DNA from: Rachicladosporium sp. CCFEE 5018
Lineage: Eukaryota; Ascomycota; Dothideomycetes; Cladosporiales; Cladosporiaceae
Assembly (NCBI GenBank): GCA_002077045.2
Contig: KZ111153.1
Location: 500,860-564,859 of the forward strand
Reading direction: 5' to 3'
Length of the DNA stretch: 64,000 nt
Below the pieces are notes generated by a model. It searched no databases. It had not been told where the DNA came from and was given only the letters and a program-made list of their open reading frames with translations. The number at the start of each line of letters is the position of its first letter. Position 1 is the stretch's first letter. The translations under genes and the position numbers were made by a program. Positions 1 through 10,524 of this stretch are shown piece after piece.

Positions 1-331
1 GGGATTTGGAAGCAGCGGCTGATGTCTCCCATCGCCGTCCGCCCACTCCGTTCACTCAGCCGCTTGGCGGCGAGATCCCAGATCTGCTCCCGGTCTTCAT
101 CGCTGTCTATCCAGGCTAGTGGACTGCTGATGATCTTTGTGAGGTATGCTGGCACTCCTTCACTCTTGATCTTGCGCCTCGGTCTCGCAGGCGTTGATGC
201 GCCGCTTGAAGATCGTGGGGTGCCGGATTTGGGCGTGGCTTGCCATGATGGTGGCTCGGAGCGAAGATCGGATAGAATTGAGAGGAGGACGGAGGCGGAG
301 GGTTTGCTGTAGAGTTGGAGGAGGTCGAGGA
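1..331 (-). CDS. partial SAM-dependent protein methyltransferase-like gene (N-terminal part)
   Basis: One reading frame on the minus strand stays open from the window edge to about 395 and reads as a natural protein. It has an amphipathic start (LLQLYSKPSASVLLSILSDL), then PPSW, a Ser/Thr/Pro and Arg/Lys linker, and SSPLAWIDSDEDREQIWDLA followed by RLSERSGRTAMGDISR. The last two blocks resemble the N-terminal region of fungal FAM86/Rrg1-like methyltransferases (often annotated as nicotinamide N-methyltransferase-like), recalled by pattern only; the SAM-binding core would lie beyond the left edge. There is no in-frame ATG in this stretch. A branch site (TGCTGAT) and TTAG acceptor sit just upstream, so coding probably enters at 331 from an earlier exon that I could not place. 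The coding frame is convincing; the family is tentative. Confidence 0.5.
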
Positions 332-611
332 CTAAGCAACAATCAGCACTTGTCGGGATAGATTTGACACGTTGCGCGGACCGTGTAGCGGCTCATCGTC
401 TGCGCCACCTAGTCCCAGGTCCAATGCAGTCAATGCCGCCGGCGGCGGCATTGCTGTGTTCAGGAGGTCTGTCGTGTACGTTTGTCTCCGGACTGCGCTC
501 ACTCCCAGACATATTCTCCTGTGTTCCGAGGTTTAACCGATGTGATAGCAGCCTGCCGTTCAGCTAAAGGCCACCTTAATGTCAGATCAAGAAGTCTTTC
601 TGTGCAGTCAA

Positions 612-1334
612 TCACTCCCCCAACACAGCCTTAAACCCATCATAAGCCAGCTGCATATCAAACTGCAGCTCCCTCGCCTGATCCAACTCCAGATCTTCAG
701 TGACCCGCATCTGATTCAACGTAATCAACCACTGAATAATCTTTCCCTTGTTCTCAAAATCTCTATCCGTAACTTTGTTCACAGCCTGAATCGTATCCAC
801 CAGAATCGGATGCAGCGTCTCCTTGCTCAGCATATTCAGCTTGATAGCGTCCAGTAGCGTGATGAAGCTCTCTGACGCGGAGACGATATGCGTGGCATTC
901 GGGTTCGGGCCAGATGGACCGGTCGAGTTGCGGTTGTTGGAGTGGCTGTTGTGTTCGCGAGCTGCTGCTGTTTCGACGGTAGCTGGGAGGCCGATTCGAA
1001 GGCGTTCGGTGGCTTTGGGCACCTCTAGCCCCCACTCCGCTTTGAAGCTTTCTAGGTCGACGAAGGCGGCGCGCACGTGTTCGTCCGTCAAGTGCGATCT
1101 GTACTGTCGCAGCAGGCGATCACAAATCTCAGTGTAGTCGCGCTCTTGGACTGTGTCGCGGAGGTAGCCTTTCTCGAGTGCCTCCAGAGTGAGGATTATG
1201 GAGTACAGCTCGCCGAGAGAGTCGAGGAGGTCGCGCTCGGCTGTCGTGTCGGCGAATTTCACTTCGATATCGGGATTGATGGTGGTGCTGAGGAGAGAGG
1301 GTGTGTAGCTATAGGGAACTGGCGCGTAGGCCAT
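612..1334 (-). CDS. VPS28: VPS28, ESCRT-I subunit
   Basis: A single exon of 240 aa, close to the length of yeast Vps28 (242 aa). The start is set at the ATG of MAYAPVPYSYTPS; the frame is open further upstream, but that extension (to 1505) looks like untranslated leader and would overlap the GCN5 start. The N-terminal core has EVKFADTTAERDLLDSLGEL and the CDRLLRQYRSHL helices. The C-terminal four-helix domain has SFITLLDAIKLNML, DTIQAVNKV and KIIQWLITLNQM. A Ser/Asn-rich linker at about 146-165 joins the two domains. In yeast, ESCRT-I (Vps23/28/37/Mvb12) sorts ubiquitinated cargo on endosomes, and the Vps28 C-terminal domain contacts ESCRT-II. The gene is divergent from GCN5, with 169 bp between start codons. 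Confidence 0.93.
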   Translation of the reverse strand: MAYAPVPYSYTPSLLSTTINPDIEVKFADTTAERDLLDSLGELYSIILTLEALEKGYLRDTVQERDYTEICDRLLRQYRSHLTDEHVRAAFVDLESFKAEWGLEVPKATERLRIGLPATVETAAAREHNSHSNNRNSTGPSGPNPNATHIVSASESFITLLDAIKLNMLSKETLHPILVDTIQAVNKVTDRDFENKGKIIQWLITLNQMRVTEDLELDQARELQFDMQLAYDGFKAVLGE

Positions 1335-1503
1335 GCTCGCGTGTGTTGTAATGGCATGTGTTCTTGGTGATGAGCACGAGTGGAGAGGATCGCTTGACAT
1401 GTGAAGATGTGGGGGTGGAGCTCCACTGTGGTGCTGTCCATCATCCACTGCACCACTATCCTCTCTTCTACAACCAGCACACTCTCTATCGGTTGCGCCT
1501 GCC
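1335..1503. promoter_or_regulatory. shared VPS28/GCN5 divergent promoter
   Basis: These 169 bp separate two opposed start codons and must hold both 5' leaders and the promoters. I see no clear TATA element. Confidence 0.5.
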
Positions 1504-3077
1504 ATGGCTCAGGACATAGTCAAAGACGAAGGTAAGCGCATCCCTTTGGGAACATCTCGGTCACAACCCTCGACCATAGGCACCGCAGTACGTTCCGGCG
1601 CAAAGCAGCACAACGGCAGCATACATATGCGATATGCCTGCGATCAAGCTCCGCAGACGCTTCATGCCTTTCGAACCCCCAGCAGATCGCGCTACGACGA
1701 CAACGAGAGAGACGCCTAGTACCTCAGCAGCGCCCACAGATTGCAGACTACGAGATCGCCGACCCATTGCTGACCCCACCCCTTACAGGCCCAAAGCGCA
1801 AAGCCGACAGCGAAGATGTCAACGGCACCGAACGTAAGCGCTTCAAAGCCTCAACCTCCCCCTCACCCTCTGTAGCCTCCACCCGCAAAGAGAGTATCGC
1901 AGCCACGAACGGCAACACCTACCCCCTCGAAGTCCCACCTCCAAAACCCGTCGTAATCGAGGAGCGCAACGGCGACATAACCTTCGAGGTCGTCAACAAC
2001 GATGGCAAAGCCCACTCCATGATCATCCTCACAGGCCTAAAGTGCATCTTCCAGAAGCAACTCCCCAAAATGCCGAAAGACTACATAGCCCGTCTGGTCT
2101 ACGATAGGACTCATCTGAGCATTGCAATCGTCAAGGCGCCACCTGCCGGCAGCTTCGCAGAAGCCTCGAACTTCCCCGGCGAAGTCGTCGGAGGCATCAC
2201 CTATCGCCCTTTCAAGGGAAGGCAGTTCGCGGAGATCGTGTTCTGTGCTATCAGCAGCGACCAGCAAGTCAAAGGCTACGGCGCACACTTGATGTCCCAT
2301 CTCAAAGACTACGTTAAAGCCACCTCGGACGTGATGCACTTCCTCACATACGCCGACAACTACGCCATAGGCTACTTCAAAAAACAAGGCTTCACGAAAG
2401 AAATCACCCTCGACCGCCCGAAATGGATGGGCTACATCAAAGACTACGAGGGAGGAACGATAATGCAGTGTTCCATGCTGCCCAAAATCCGCTACCTGGA
2501 CTCCGCGCGGTTGCTGCTGAAACAGAAAGCCGCTGTGCACGCAAAGATCAGAGCCGTGAGCAAGAGCTACGAAGTCCACGCCCCACCGCCTGAATGGGCG
2601 AAACTGAAACCAGGCTCGACGCTCCCGGAAATAGACCCCATGTCCGTCCCCGCCATCCGCGCCACAGGCTGGTCCGCAGACATGGACGCCCTCGCGCGCC
2701 AACCCCGTCGGAACCCTAGCCACTCCCTCCTCATGCAGACCCTTTCGGCGCTCCAAACTAGCTCCCACGCTTGGCCTTTCCTTGCGCCCGTCAACGGCGA
2801 CGAAGTTCACGATTACTACGACGTCATAAAGTCGCCCATGGATCTCAGTTCCATGGAGTCTAAGTTGGAAAAGGATCAGTATGAGAATGTGGAGGATTTC
2901 GTCAGGGATGTGCTGTTGATTGTGAGGAATTGTAAGAGGTATAATGCGGAGAGTACGCCTTATGCTAAGGCTGCTAATCGGTTGGAGAAGGAGATGTGGA
3001 GGCGGGTGAGGGAGGTGCCGGAGTGGAGTTATCTCGAGGTGGAGAGTTTTGAGACGACTAATAGGGTGGAGGCGTGA
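1504..3077 (+). CDS. GCN5: GCN5 histone acetyltransferase (2 exons)
   Basis: Exons are 1504-1531 and 1789-3077, giving 438 aa. The intron has donor GTAAGC, a branch site in TTGCTGACCCC and acceptor CTTACAG; splicing joins a nine-residue start to a basic PKRKADSED tail that is typical of GCN5 N-termini. The acetyltransferase core covers about 65-245: FAEIVFCAI carries the catalytic Glu (about residue 158), VKGYGAHLM is the acetyl-CoA loop, and NYAIGYFKKQGF follows. A bromodomain covers about 325-425, with HDYYDVIKSPMDLSSM and the acetyl-lysine-binding Asn in CKRYNAEST. Gcn5 is the catalytic subunit of SAGA/ADA, acetylating histone H3 at promoters. The longer frame before 1789 is intronic and begins with TTG. 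Confidence 0.93.
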
Positions 3078-4989
3078 GTGATTAGAGCGAGTATCGAGGA
3101 AGTCAGTTTGGTGGTACGGCGGAGGGCTTGGTCATGATAGGTGAAAGCTGACGATGCTTCACAACTTGCTTCGGGAGGGTGCAGTGATTCTTCCTCGACC
3201 TTATGCCAGTCGATGCAGATACATTCCAGCCGCCCAGGACTCTTCAGAAGCTCGTGTTACAACGGAGCATCACAACCAAGCCTACTCGACCGCAGCTCTT
3301 ACTCCGCCTCGCCAAAAGTCTCAATCTCCCAGTGCTGCAATGGTCCTGTCATTGAACACCGATAGGAAAGAGACAGGCTTTGTAGTGTTTCTGTCCAGAA
3401 CCCGGTGGTCTCTCGGGTACGTTAGTATAGTGCTTCACTATTGCGAGCAAGGCAACGAGAGCATGCCTCTTCTTTCAAGACCTCGGGTGAGGCGAAAATT
3501 GGCTTGTCATTCCTCGAGCGCTATCTGTTATGAAGGGAACGGGATGTCGCGGAAGAAAGCAAGTGTTGCAGAGGGGAACGCGAGTCTGCCGTCGACACCA
3601 GACGAAAGCGGTGTGTTTGTCTCGTCCGATCTACTCGGTCACTGTATCCGTCCGCTCTTACTCCAGATGCGAGGCTTCGCACTGCTATTGACGGCACCAT
3701 CTTCTCCTCCTGCCGGTGGACTCGAGCTCAGGCTGGCGACATGAACGATGAGACGTTGCGGACACGGTTGTGACTAAGCAGTGTGCAGATCGCAGGGGAC
3801 GACGCGGGCATCGATCTCTTCCAGCAGACGAACGATGAGACGGGACCGAAGGCTTGAAGCATCGACTCCTTCCCGCTGACGAAAGATGAGACGGTACCGA
3901 AGGCTTGAAGTTCGGACGCATCGATTGCGGGAATGGATGCAAGTGGCGCCCAGACGCGACGGATTGGATTCGTCAGAAGCCTCGTTCGAGCCGACTCCAG
4001 GTTATGTCGATTGCAAACGAAGTGGCCAGACGAACATATCAGACATTCTGCTGGGCTCAAGAAACTCAAGCTTGCGGTGACCTACCGGCTCAGAGCGCGT
4101 TTGCATTTCTCGAGGAATGCTCCTCTCGAGCGCTGCTTACGCTTGGGGCGTCGCTACAGGCCGACTGAATATGATGAATGACCTCACTTGCATCGATCGA
4201 ATTCGACAAAGTCTCAAAACGGGCCTTCTCTACGTCGATGGGACTGTAGACACCAGGCTTCGATATCGCTGCTATTGAATCCGCGCATATCGATCCCGAT
4301 TTTGCGGCTCGATGATAGCGCGCGCGAACTTGGCAGCAGCCAGTCCATCGAGATTATGATCAAGCGCCTCCGGATCGGAACATGTGAAGTCGTTGAACGA
4401 ATCTAGAACCTAGAACCGAACCCGGCATCACCCGTCAGCGAGCCGCAGCGCAGACGCCATGTGCGCGACCGCGTGTCATTACGACACAAGATCGACACTC
4501 CATGGCGCCTCATCCTCATCGCACATCAGCCTCTGACTTGCGCAGGTAATTCCCGCCGACACATGGGACTTTCTGGGAATAAGCTTCGCACGCTGATTTC
4601 TCCATGGGGAACTAGGTAGTGAAACGTGGGGTTCTTGGCAGCACTGGCCAGCCATGAGGGTAGCCCAACCTTGAACTCCGCAATGGTCGAGCTAGAACCT
4701 CGAAGCGCTCTGATCGCTGTGAGGGGATCCGCGCACAGCGGTTGAGGTTGCCACTTGGGGAGATGTGGCAAGGTGTAGCCGCCGTTGCACTATACCATTG
4801 GAATCGGTGATGTCGTAGCTGTTGAGTGTTTGGCATGGCTATATCATCAGGTACGTCCTTCTACATTGCCTCTGTTGATCATCGAAGTGTTATCTCCACT
4901 CGCGCCCCTCTCGACTTGGCGCCTGGGCCGACGGTCCTCTCTCACTGGCATCGAACCCGTCACCACAGTTCTGCAGACACACAGCAACT
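3078..4989. other. gene-poor region between GCN5 and the sugar transporter
   Basis: About 1.9 kb with no convincing gene. A 196-codon ATG frame at 3154-3744 (+) has no recognisable domain and low-complexity composition, so I do not call it. An imperfect 51-bp tandem repeat lies at 3827-3928. The right end should hold the promoter and leader of the transporter gene. Confidence 0.5.
3827..3928. repeat. imperfect 51-bp tandem repeat (two units)
   Basis: The motif GACGAACGATGAGACGGGAC at 3827 recurs as GACGAAAGATGAGACGGTAC at 3878, each followed by CGAAGGCTTGAAG. A shorter relic, ATGAACGATGAGACG, lies near 3741. The period is a multiple of three, but no gene is supported here. Confidence 0.7.
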
Positions 4990-6667
4990 ATGTTCGGCCT
5001 CGAGAAGCTCCAGGGCAAAGCCCTCTACAACATCATGAGCGCCGCCTGCGGCTCAGCCTTCATGCTCTACGGTTACGATGCCGGTGTACTGGGAGGCATC
5101 CAAGAGACGAAGCAATTCCGAGCCGCTATTGGCAACCCGCAAGGAGCCTTCATCATCCCCGTCATTGCGTCAATCTACAACCTCGCAGCCGGTATCATGG
5201 CCCTCTGCGTTATCCTCTTCGGCATGCAGATCGGACGGAAAGGCACGATCCAGCTTGGTAACCTTTTCATCGTTATTGGCGCGGCTCTGCAATCATCGAC
5301 CTTCAGCGTCGGGCAGATCATCGCCGGCCGCATCGTCGCGGGCATGGGCATCGGCTGCATTGCGTCCGCCGTGCCGACGTACATGGCCGAGATGTCGCTG
5401 CAAGCCGATCAGCGCGGACCGGAAGTCTCGTATCAACTTGCCCTCCTCATCACGGGTGTGGCTGGCGCGTAAGTTGAATATATGCCAGCTCAAGTAGTCT
5501 TCAAGCGTACTGACAGTGAGTCAGTTACTGGCTTGACTTCGGATTTGTTCAAGGCCTTGACGCACATCCATGGCTCTGGCGGATCCCGCTAGCTCTGCAA
5601 AGTTGCTTCGCGATATTTTCCGCGGTTTTGCTGTTCAGCCTCCCAGATACGCCGCGTTGGTACTACGCATGTGGACGCAACGATGAAGGCGATCACTGTC
5701 TGGCACGTCTCTTCGCGCTTCCGGTCGAGCACGAGATCGTGCAGGCGCAGCGGGATGAGGTTTTGGGGTCCATGAAGGAAGAGGCTGCGGACTCCGAGTC
5801 CTTCAACTGGCTCCTCCTCTTCTGGGACAATTCTGAGCTGCAATTTGGCCGCCGTCTTCGCACTTCCTTCCTCATCAACTGGGCACAGCAGTTCCTAGGA
5901 ATTAACATGCTCGTCTACTTTTCTACACAGGTTGGTCGATTTTCTATGATCCGAGCTTCGATATCGCTCACTGACTCCCCGTCCAGATCTTCACCAATCT
6001 CAACTACTCTCCCTTCATCTCCGGCATCCTCGCCGGCGTCCTCAACACCTGCTTCGCCCTCGCCTCCTACCCCCCAATCTACTTCATCGAGAAGGTCGGC
6101 CGTCGCGCTATGATGTTCTGGGGCGCCATCGCCTGCGGCATCTGCATGCTGGTCTACGTCGCGCTCACGAACCTCAAGAACCCCACTGTAGCTACGAACT
6201 GGACCGCAGTCGTTTTCATCATCCTCTACGAAGTTGTGTTCGCTTTCGGCTGGCTGGGGACTTGCTGGGTCTACGGGCCTGAGATTGCGCCGCTGAGGTA
6301 TAGGCATGTCGCTGGTGCTATGGGCGCTGCGGGCGAGTGGTTCAGCACTTGGGTCATGGTGTTCGGTGGTGGAACTGGTATTAATGCTGTCGGTGCGCCG
6401 ATCTTCGCCTGGCCGTTGATCTGCTGTTTCTTGGCGGCTGCTTATGTGTGGTTCTTGTGTCCTGAGACCACGGGTCTGACTTTGGAGGAGATTGATGTGT
6501 TGTTCGCGAGGGGCGATGCGAAGGCACGAATTGCGGCGAACACAACGCAGAGGCGGAATTCGACTACTGGGAGCATCACCGAGCATCGAAGGAGGGCGAG
6601 TGCGACGGGCAGCATGGGGGAGAAGGGCGGTATGGGCCATAATGAGAAGGGCCAGAATATGGCTTGA
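4990..6667 (+). CDS. MFS sugar-porter family transporter (3 exons)
   Basis: Exons are 4990-5468, 5525-5930 and 5987-6667, giving 521 aa; both introns keep frame and have clear donors and acceptors. Sugar-porter signatures appear in order: YGYDAGVLGG in TM1, GRKG after TM2, GRIVAGMGIGC and PTYMAEM, LPDTPRWYYACGR before the central loop (family PESPRW), INWAQQFLGINMLVYFSTQ in TM7, EKVGRRAMMFWG, YGPEIAPLRYR, and CPETTGLTLEEID at the end of TM12 (family PETKG-LE-ID). The soluble tail is Ser/Thr/Gly-rich. Family members are proton symporters or facilitators for hexoses, disaccharides or quinate in the plasma membrane; the substrate cannot be told from sequence. Confidence 0.9.
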
Positions 6668-7153
6668 AGGGCAGGGTTTGGATAGATGTATATATTCATT
6701 TGAAAACTTTCGTGCGACATCCTCCAGACATTAGTCCTAGTCTTCGTGTAATAATTTGTTACCACAGTTTCATGACGATACGCTTCATTCGTTCAGGACT
6801 CGAGGATAGTTGTGCGAGCTCTGAGCTGCCAGGTGTCGACTGCCATCCAGCTCGGGTCTAGGGCAGGATCTGTCTCGCGTTGACAAGATATCGCGCATCG
6901 CATTCCACGATAGGCAGGCAGGATCCATAATGCAGTAGAAAGATTACGGCTCAATGGAGATAACGAAACAACGATAGCACCTTGCAACGTGGCTACAGCG
7001 TCTCGCATCACCACGCATTGGACTAGGCATCAGTCTGAGGCAATAACAGAGTCGGATTCTCATTCGTGCATATATATACTTGTCATAGACAACGTTGTGG
7101 TCTCTACGGCTATGGACATACACCGGCCTCTATTTTAATCGTAAAGATCCATA
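6668..7153. other. intergenic, transporter to acetyltransferase
   Basis: Holds the transporter 3' end and, at the right end, the AT-rich leader of the next gene (TATATATA near 7071). Nothing else seen. Confidence 0.5.
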
Positions 7154-7901
7154 ATGACGAGCAGCATCCTGGTCCAACCGTGCACCACGGACGACGGCCC
7201 TGCAATCGCCTACAACAATGTCGGAGCTTTCTGGCGTGACGCATCTTGGGTCCTAATCTGGGGCTCAAAGACCGAAACCTACGTAGCGTCTCAAGCTGCC
7301 CTCCGCTGGCCATATAATCTCCTGCAGAATCAGGCCCAACATCGCTTCTGCAAGGCCGTCGATTCGGAGACCAGTGAGCTGCTCGGTTTCGTCCGATGGG
7401 ACTTGCCTGATGTTCCGGGCGCGAGCGAGCTGTGGACTGAGGGTAAGGTGCCGAGTGTTGAGCCGGAGGTAGAGGCAGAGCTGAAGAAAGCCAAGGAGGG
7501 TGCAGATTGGGAGTACATCGAGAATGATCTTGATGCACCAATTGGCGCTGCGATGCGGCGGTTGAAGAAGGGGAAGGGATATCTTGGTATGGTTCTTGGT
7601 TGATGGTGTCATACTCGTATAAGATTAGCCTTACTCACATCTTGTCGCAGTGCTCGACTACCTTGCCGTACATCCGAACAATAGCCGTAAAGGCGTTGGG
7701 ACTGCTCTCGTCAAGCATGGTCTGCGGGAAGCTGCCAGATTGGGGTTGGATGTCTTCGTACATGGGAAGGATGCGGGCTTGCCACTGTACTCGAAATGCG
7801 GGTTTGAGCTCTTGGAACGTCTGTGGATTGACGATGCGGAGCTTGGTGGGCGAGGCTATGGGGCTCATCTGATGGTCTGGAAGTGTCCGAAGCCGTCGTG
7901 A
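7154..7901 (+). CDS. GNAT-family N-acetyltransferase (2 exons)
   Basis: Exons are 7154-7586 and 7651-7901, giving 227 aa; the intron (GTATGG to GTCGCAG) falls just before the acetyl-CoA-binding motif. The N-terminal part reads like fungal small-molecule GNATs, with AFWRDASW, a substrate region HRFCKAVDSETSELLGFVRW, and a charged insertion EVEAELKKAKEGADW. Motif A lies in exon 2: LDYLAVHPNNSRKGVGTALV, then LGLDVFVHGKDAGLPLYSKC GFEL. The acceptor substrate is unknown. Many similar ascomycete genes have unknown targets, and this one has no informative neighbours. Confidence 0.85.
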
Positions 7902-8016
7902 GCATATGACAGTGACCGTGTAATGATCTGAACTGTACGCGAGAACAGGCCTGGCCTGAGTCTTCCGCATCCGAGTTCGGCCGTGATGGGAAATTGTCCG
8001 TCCATGCCGTTGCGTT

Positions 8017-9621
8017 TCAGCCCAGGCGTTCCCACGCTCGCCACCACAGTCCCATATTGGCAGCAACAACAAGATCCAGCATCGCCAAGCCGCCAGGATG
8101 GATGATCAGCTTCCCGAGCTTGGCCTGCTTGCCACCAAGTCCACCGCCTGCTCGCTCCTGACCTAGGCTAAGGTCCAGTCGTGAGTCGTCGTATGTCTCG
8201 ACATCATTGTCACCAGCTTCAGCAGCACTATGTGGACTTATTCCACCACCCCAGCTATCGGCAGAGCGCATTCGCTGATGTTTCGAGAAGTACGATCCTC
8301 GCTTTTCCGCCTTCGACGTAGCGACTGGCACTGATCGTGATGAAGATGGAAGATTGAAACGTAGTTCTGACACGTCCACTACTCCCGTGCTGCCAGGCAG
8401 AACATGCCGACACCGCAGTGAAGTGCCGCCAGCCGACGTGCTGAACTCGCATCGGCCGTCCCAGGGGCTCAGGAATGAGTAGAGCTTGCTCCTCCGATCC
8501 ATAATCGGAGGAGATCGCTCGTCCTGCATTCCTGGCACCTGAAGCGAGGAGACACCGCCGTGGCTGTAGCGATGATCGGCGTACTTCGAACCTGGCATGT
8601 ACAGCCGACGTCGAAAGGTGCCTTCAGGTGGCGGCTCGTCGTCAGTGGATGTTGTCGACGTGCTGTTGCGACTCTTGGCGCGGTCTGCAGGTGTGCTAAC
8701 GAATTGCAGATAGCCAGGATTGGTGATGTCCAGGAACAGTGGTGCGCCACTTCGCTTGACTTTCCGCTTGAGATTCGGGTCGAGCGTAGTGGAGGAGCTC
8801 ACCTCTTCGATCAGAGGGTCGACGATGCCTGCGACGTTCCACTGCTCGCCGATCGTCGGATCTCGGCGTATGAGGGTCAATGAACCGATGTCTGCATCGA
8901 TGCGCGATTTATCATCAAGTGCTAGAGACGGACGTGGCGACAAACGAGCGAGATCTGCCTCCGGATACGTTCGCAAGTACGGGTTTGAATCTTCGCTGTG
9001 ACTTGCTCGTCTGAGCAGTCTAACGTTGTCGGCGTGGAGTGATGCGCGTCTAGTTTCGATGTGCTGCTCACCAGGCGGAGTTGGAGGCAGGGGATGTCTC
9101 ACTCGTGTAGGTAATCTAGGCAAGAGGTTCAAGTTTGATGCAGACGTCTCGACAGAGCCCACACCGCTAAGGCTAGAATGGTTCGGTACTGCCTTCCGGA
9201 TGACTGGCAAAAACCCAAGCCTCTCCGAGGCTTTCCTTTCTGATGGTAGTAAGTCTGGTCGAGGTGGCGGTATTGGCTTCCTCTGCAGTCCCGATGCTTG
9301 CAGCGAAGGCAGAAAAGGGGCATCTGCGTTAGCCGAGTTTGGCACAGGTTGCGGATCCAATAAGCAACGATCGGTCACGCTGCTCATGTGCAGATAGTAC
9401 AAGCTGCTCTGCACATCCTGGGCCGTGACAACTTTTTCTCGTGGCTTCAATGGCGTAAGGAAGACGTCTCGGCTGCCAGGCACTCGGGCGATGTACAGAA
9501 CCAAAGGTTGTTGACAGTGATCGCTCGAATTGCCTTGCAGATTTGCTGGCGGACATGCTGCTTGCGCTGTGATGGCTGATAATGAGCTGGCTTCCACAGC
9601 TGTCGGCATGTCGTGGACCAT
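8017..9621 (-). CDS. conserved fungal protein of unknown function, copy 1
   Basis: A single exon of 534 aa. The protein is largely disordered, rich in Ser, Pro and Arg, with several proline stretches (RKPIPPPRPDLLP, RHPLPPTPPGEQ) that could bind SH3 or WW domains. Two ordered blocks stand out: an N-terminal segment (LVLYIARVPGSRDVFLTPLK) and a C-terminal segment, KLGKLIIHPGGLAMLDLVVA then ANMGLWWRAWERLG, that looks like a hydrophobic or membrane-associated helix. I recall similar tails in other ascomycete hypotheticals but no function. An ATG four codons downstream is an alternative start. The 5' third is repeated at 46017-46538, where the rest is lost in the gap. Confidence 0.7.
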   Translation of the reverse strand: MVHDMPTAVEASSLSAITAQAACPPANLQGNSSDHCQQPLVLYIARVPGSRDVFLTPLKPREKVVTAQDVQSSLYYLHMSSVTDRCLLDPQPVPNSANADAPFLPSLQASGLQRKPIPPPRPDLLPSERKASERLGFLPVIRKAVPNHSSLSGVGSVETSASNLNLLPRLPTRVRHPLPPTPPGEQHIETRRASLHADNVRLLRRASHSEDSNPYLRTYPEADLARLSPRPSLALDDKSRIDADIGSLTLIRRDPTIGEQWNVAGIVDPLIEEVSSSTTLDPNLKRKVKRSGAPLFLDITNPGYLQFVSTPADRAKSRNSTSTTSTDDEPPPEGTFRRRLYMPGSKYADHRYSHGGVSSLQVPGMQDERSPPIMDRRSKLYSFLSPWDGRCEFSTSAGGTSLRCRHVLPGSTGVVDVSELRFNLPSSSRSVPVATSKAEKRGSYFSKHQRMRSADSWGGGISPHSAAEAGDNDVETYDDSRLDLSLGQERAGGGLGGKQAKLGKLIIHPGGLAMLDLVVAANMGLWWRAWERLG

Positions 9622-10524
9622 GCTCGATCACGCCCGGCGACCAATGGTGTTGTGTTGACTGTTGATCAGGACGACGGAGGCCGCGAGCACGTGCGGAGAC
9701 ATTGATAAAAGTCCATCACTGGAATATTGTCAACCCGTCACCACAATTTGGAGTTGCAAAAGTGATGATGAGTACATGGCGGTTGCCACATCGTCTCGTG
9801 GTCGTCGTACACGTCGCGTAGGCTACGATATATTGCTGTGGCGGAGTGACTACCAGGATGTGGCTGTGCTGCGACGTGGTGCCTCGTTCTCACCCATGAT
9901 GCAGAGTTTACGACTCGTAATAATGCATCAATGTCCATCACTCTCATAAATGCTCTGTCGCAAGGCGCCTTTGGTCCGTTGCGCAATATAGATAAGGCTT
10001 CTAGCTACGACCATGGAGATACAGGAGTCGATGAAGATTACAAGAAGCAAAACACAATCAGTGTACGACTATTCATCGCTTACGCGTCGTGGCCATCAGC
10101 CTGACAAGATGCCCGCCAATTGTTGCAGAGCCACAGCGTATGAGGAGCTTACACGGTGCACTGATTCATGAGATGTAGCAAACAAAGGGTTGTTCGAGGA
10201 GCTGATGGCGGCCGAAACTTCGTGCAACATCCTGGTGCGTCTGCTAGGGCGGCACAGTCCGTCTGCGGGTGAGTAATTAGGGAGCATCTCCTCCTAGACG
10301 TGACTGTAGGGTAGCGTGTAGTCTTCCTCAAAGGTGAGCATGCCAAGGATGTGCGAGCTCGAGGTGAGGCCGCCCTCTTTTGGTGAATGGAGGCAAGTGA
10401 ATCGCACTTTCCACTTCACGTGTCACCACACGCCACCTGCATATCACGATATCCAAAAGCGTGAAAGATCTTCTCTTCCACTCACCATCAGAACTACCTC
10501 CATCAAACACCGTTGCACTTCATC
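9622..10524. other. divergent intergenic region, copy 1
   Basis: About 900 bp between two divergent genes. It is preserved at 46539-47440 with scattered substitutions. Small frames here show no coding character; the rest is presumably promoter and leader. Confidence 0.5.

Noticed and set aside
1634..1837. Possible extra GCN5 coding before 1789 (several acceptor choices keep frame)
   Set aside because: The intron 1532-1788 has the best branch site and acceptor and yields the expected basic N-terminus; earlier acceptors would add a Gln/Arg/Cys-rich stretch unlike GCN5.
2037..2810. 257-codon minus-strand frame
   Set aside because: Antisense of the GCN5 catalytic exon.
3985..4015. GTTCGAGCC box resembling a tRNA B box
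   Set aside because: No matching A box and no cloverleaf can be drawn around it. I found no tRNA or rRNA in the window.
5915..6640. 241-codon minus-strand frame
   Set aside because: Antisense of the third exon of the sugar-porter gene; composition is not protein-like.
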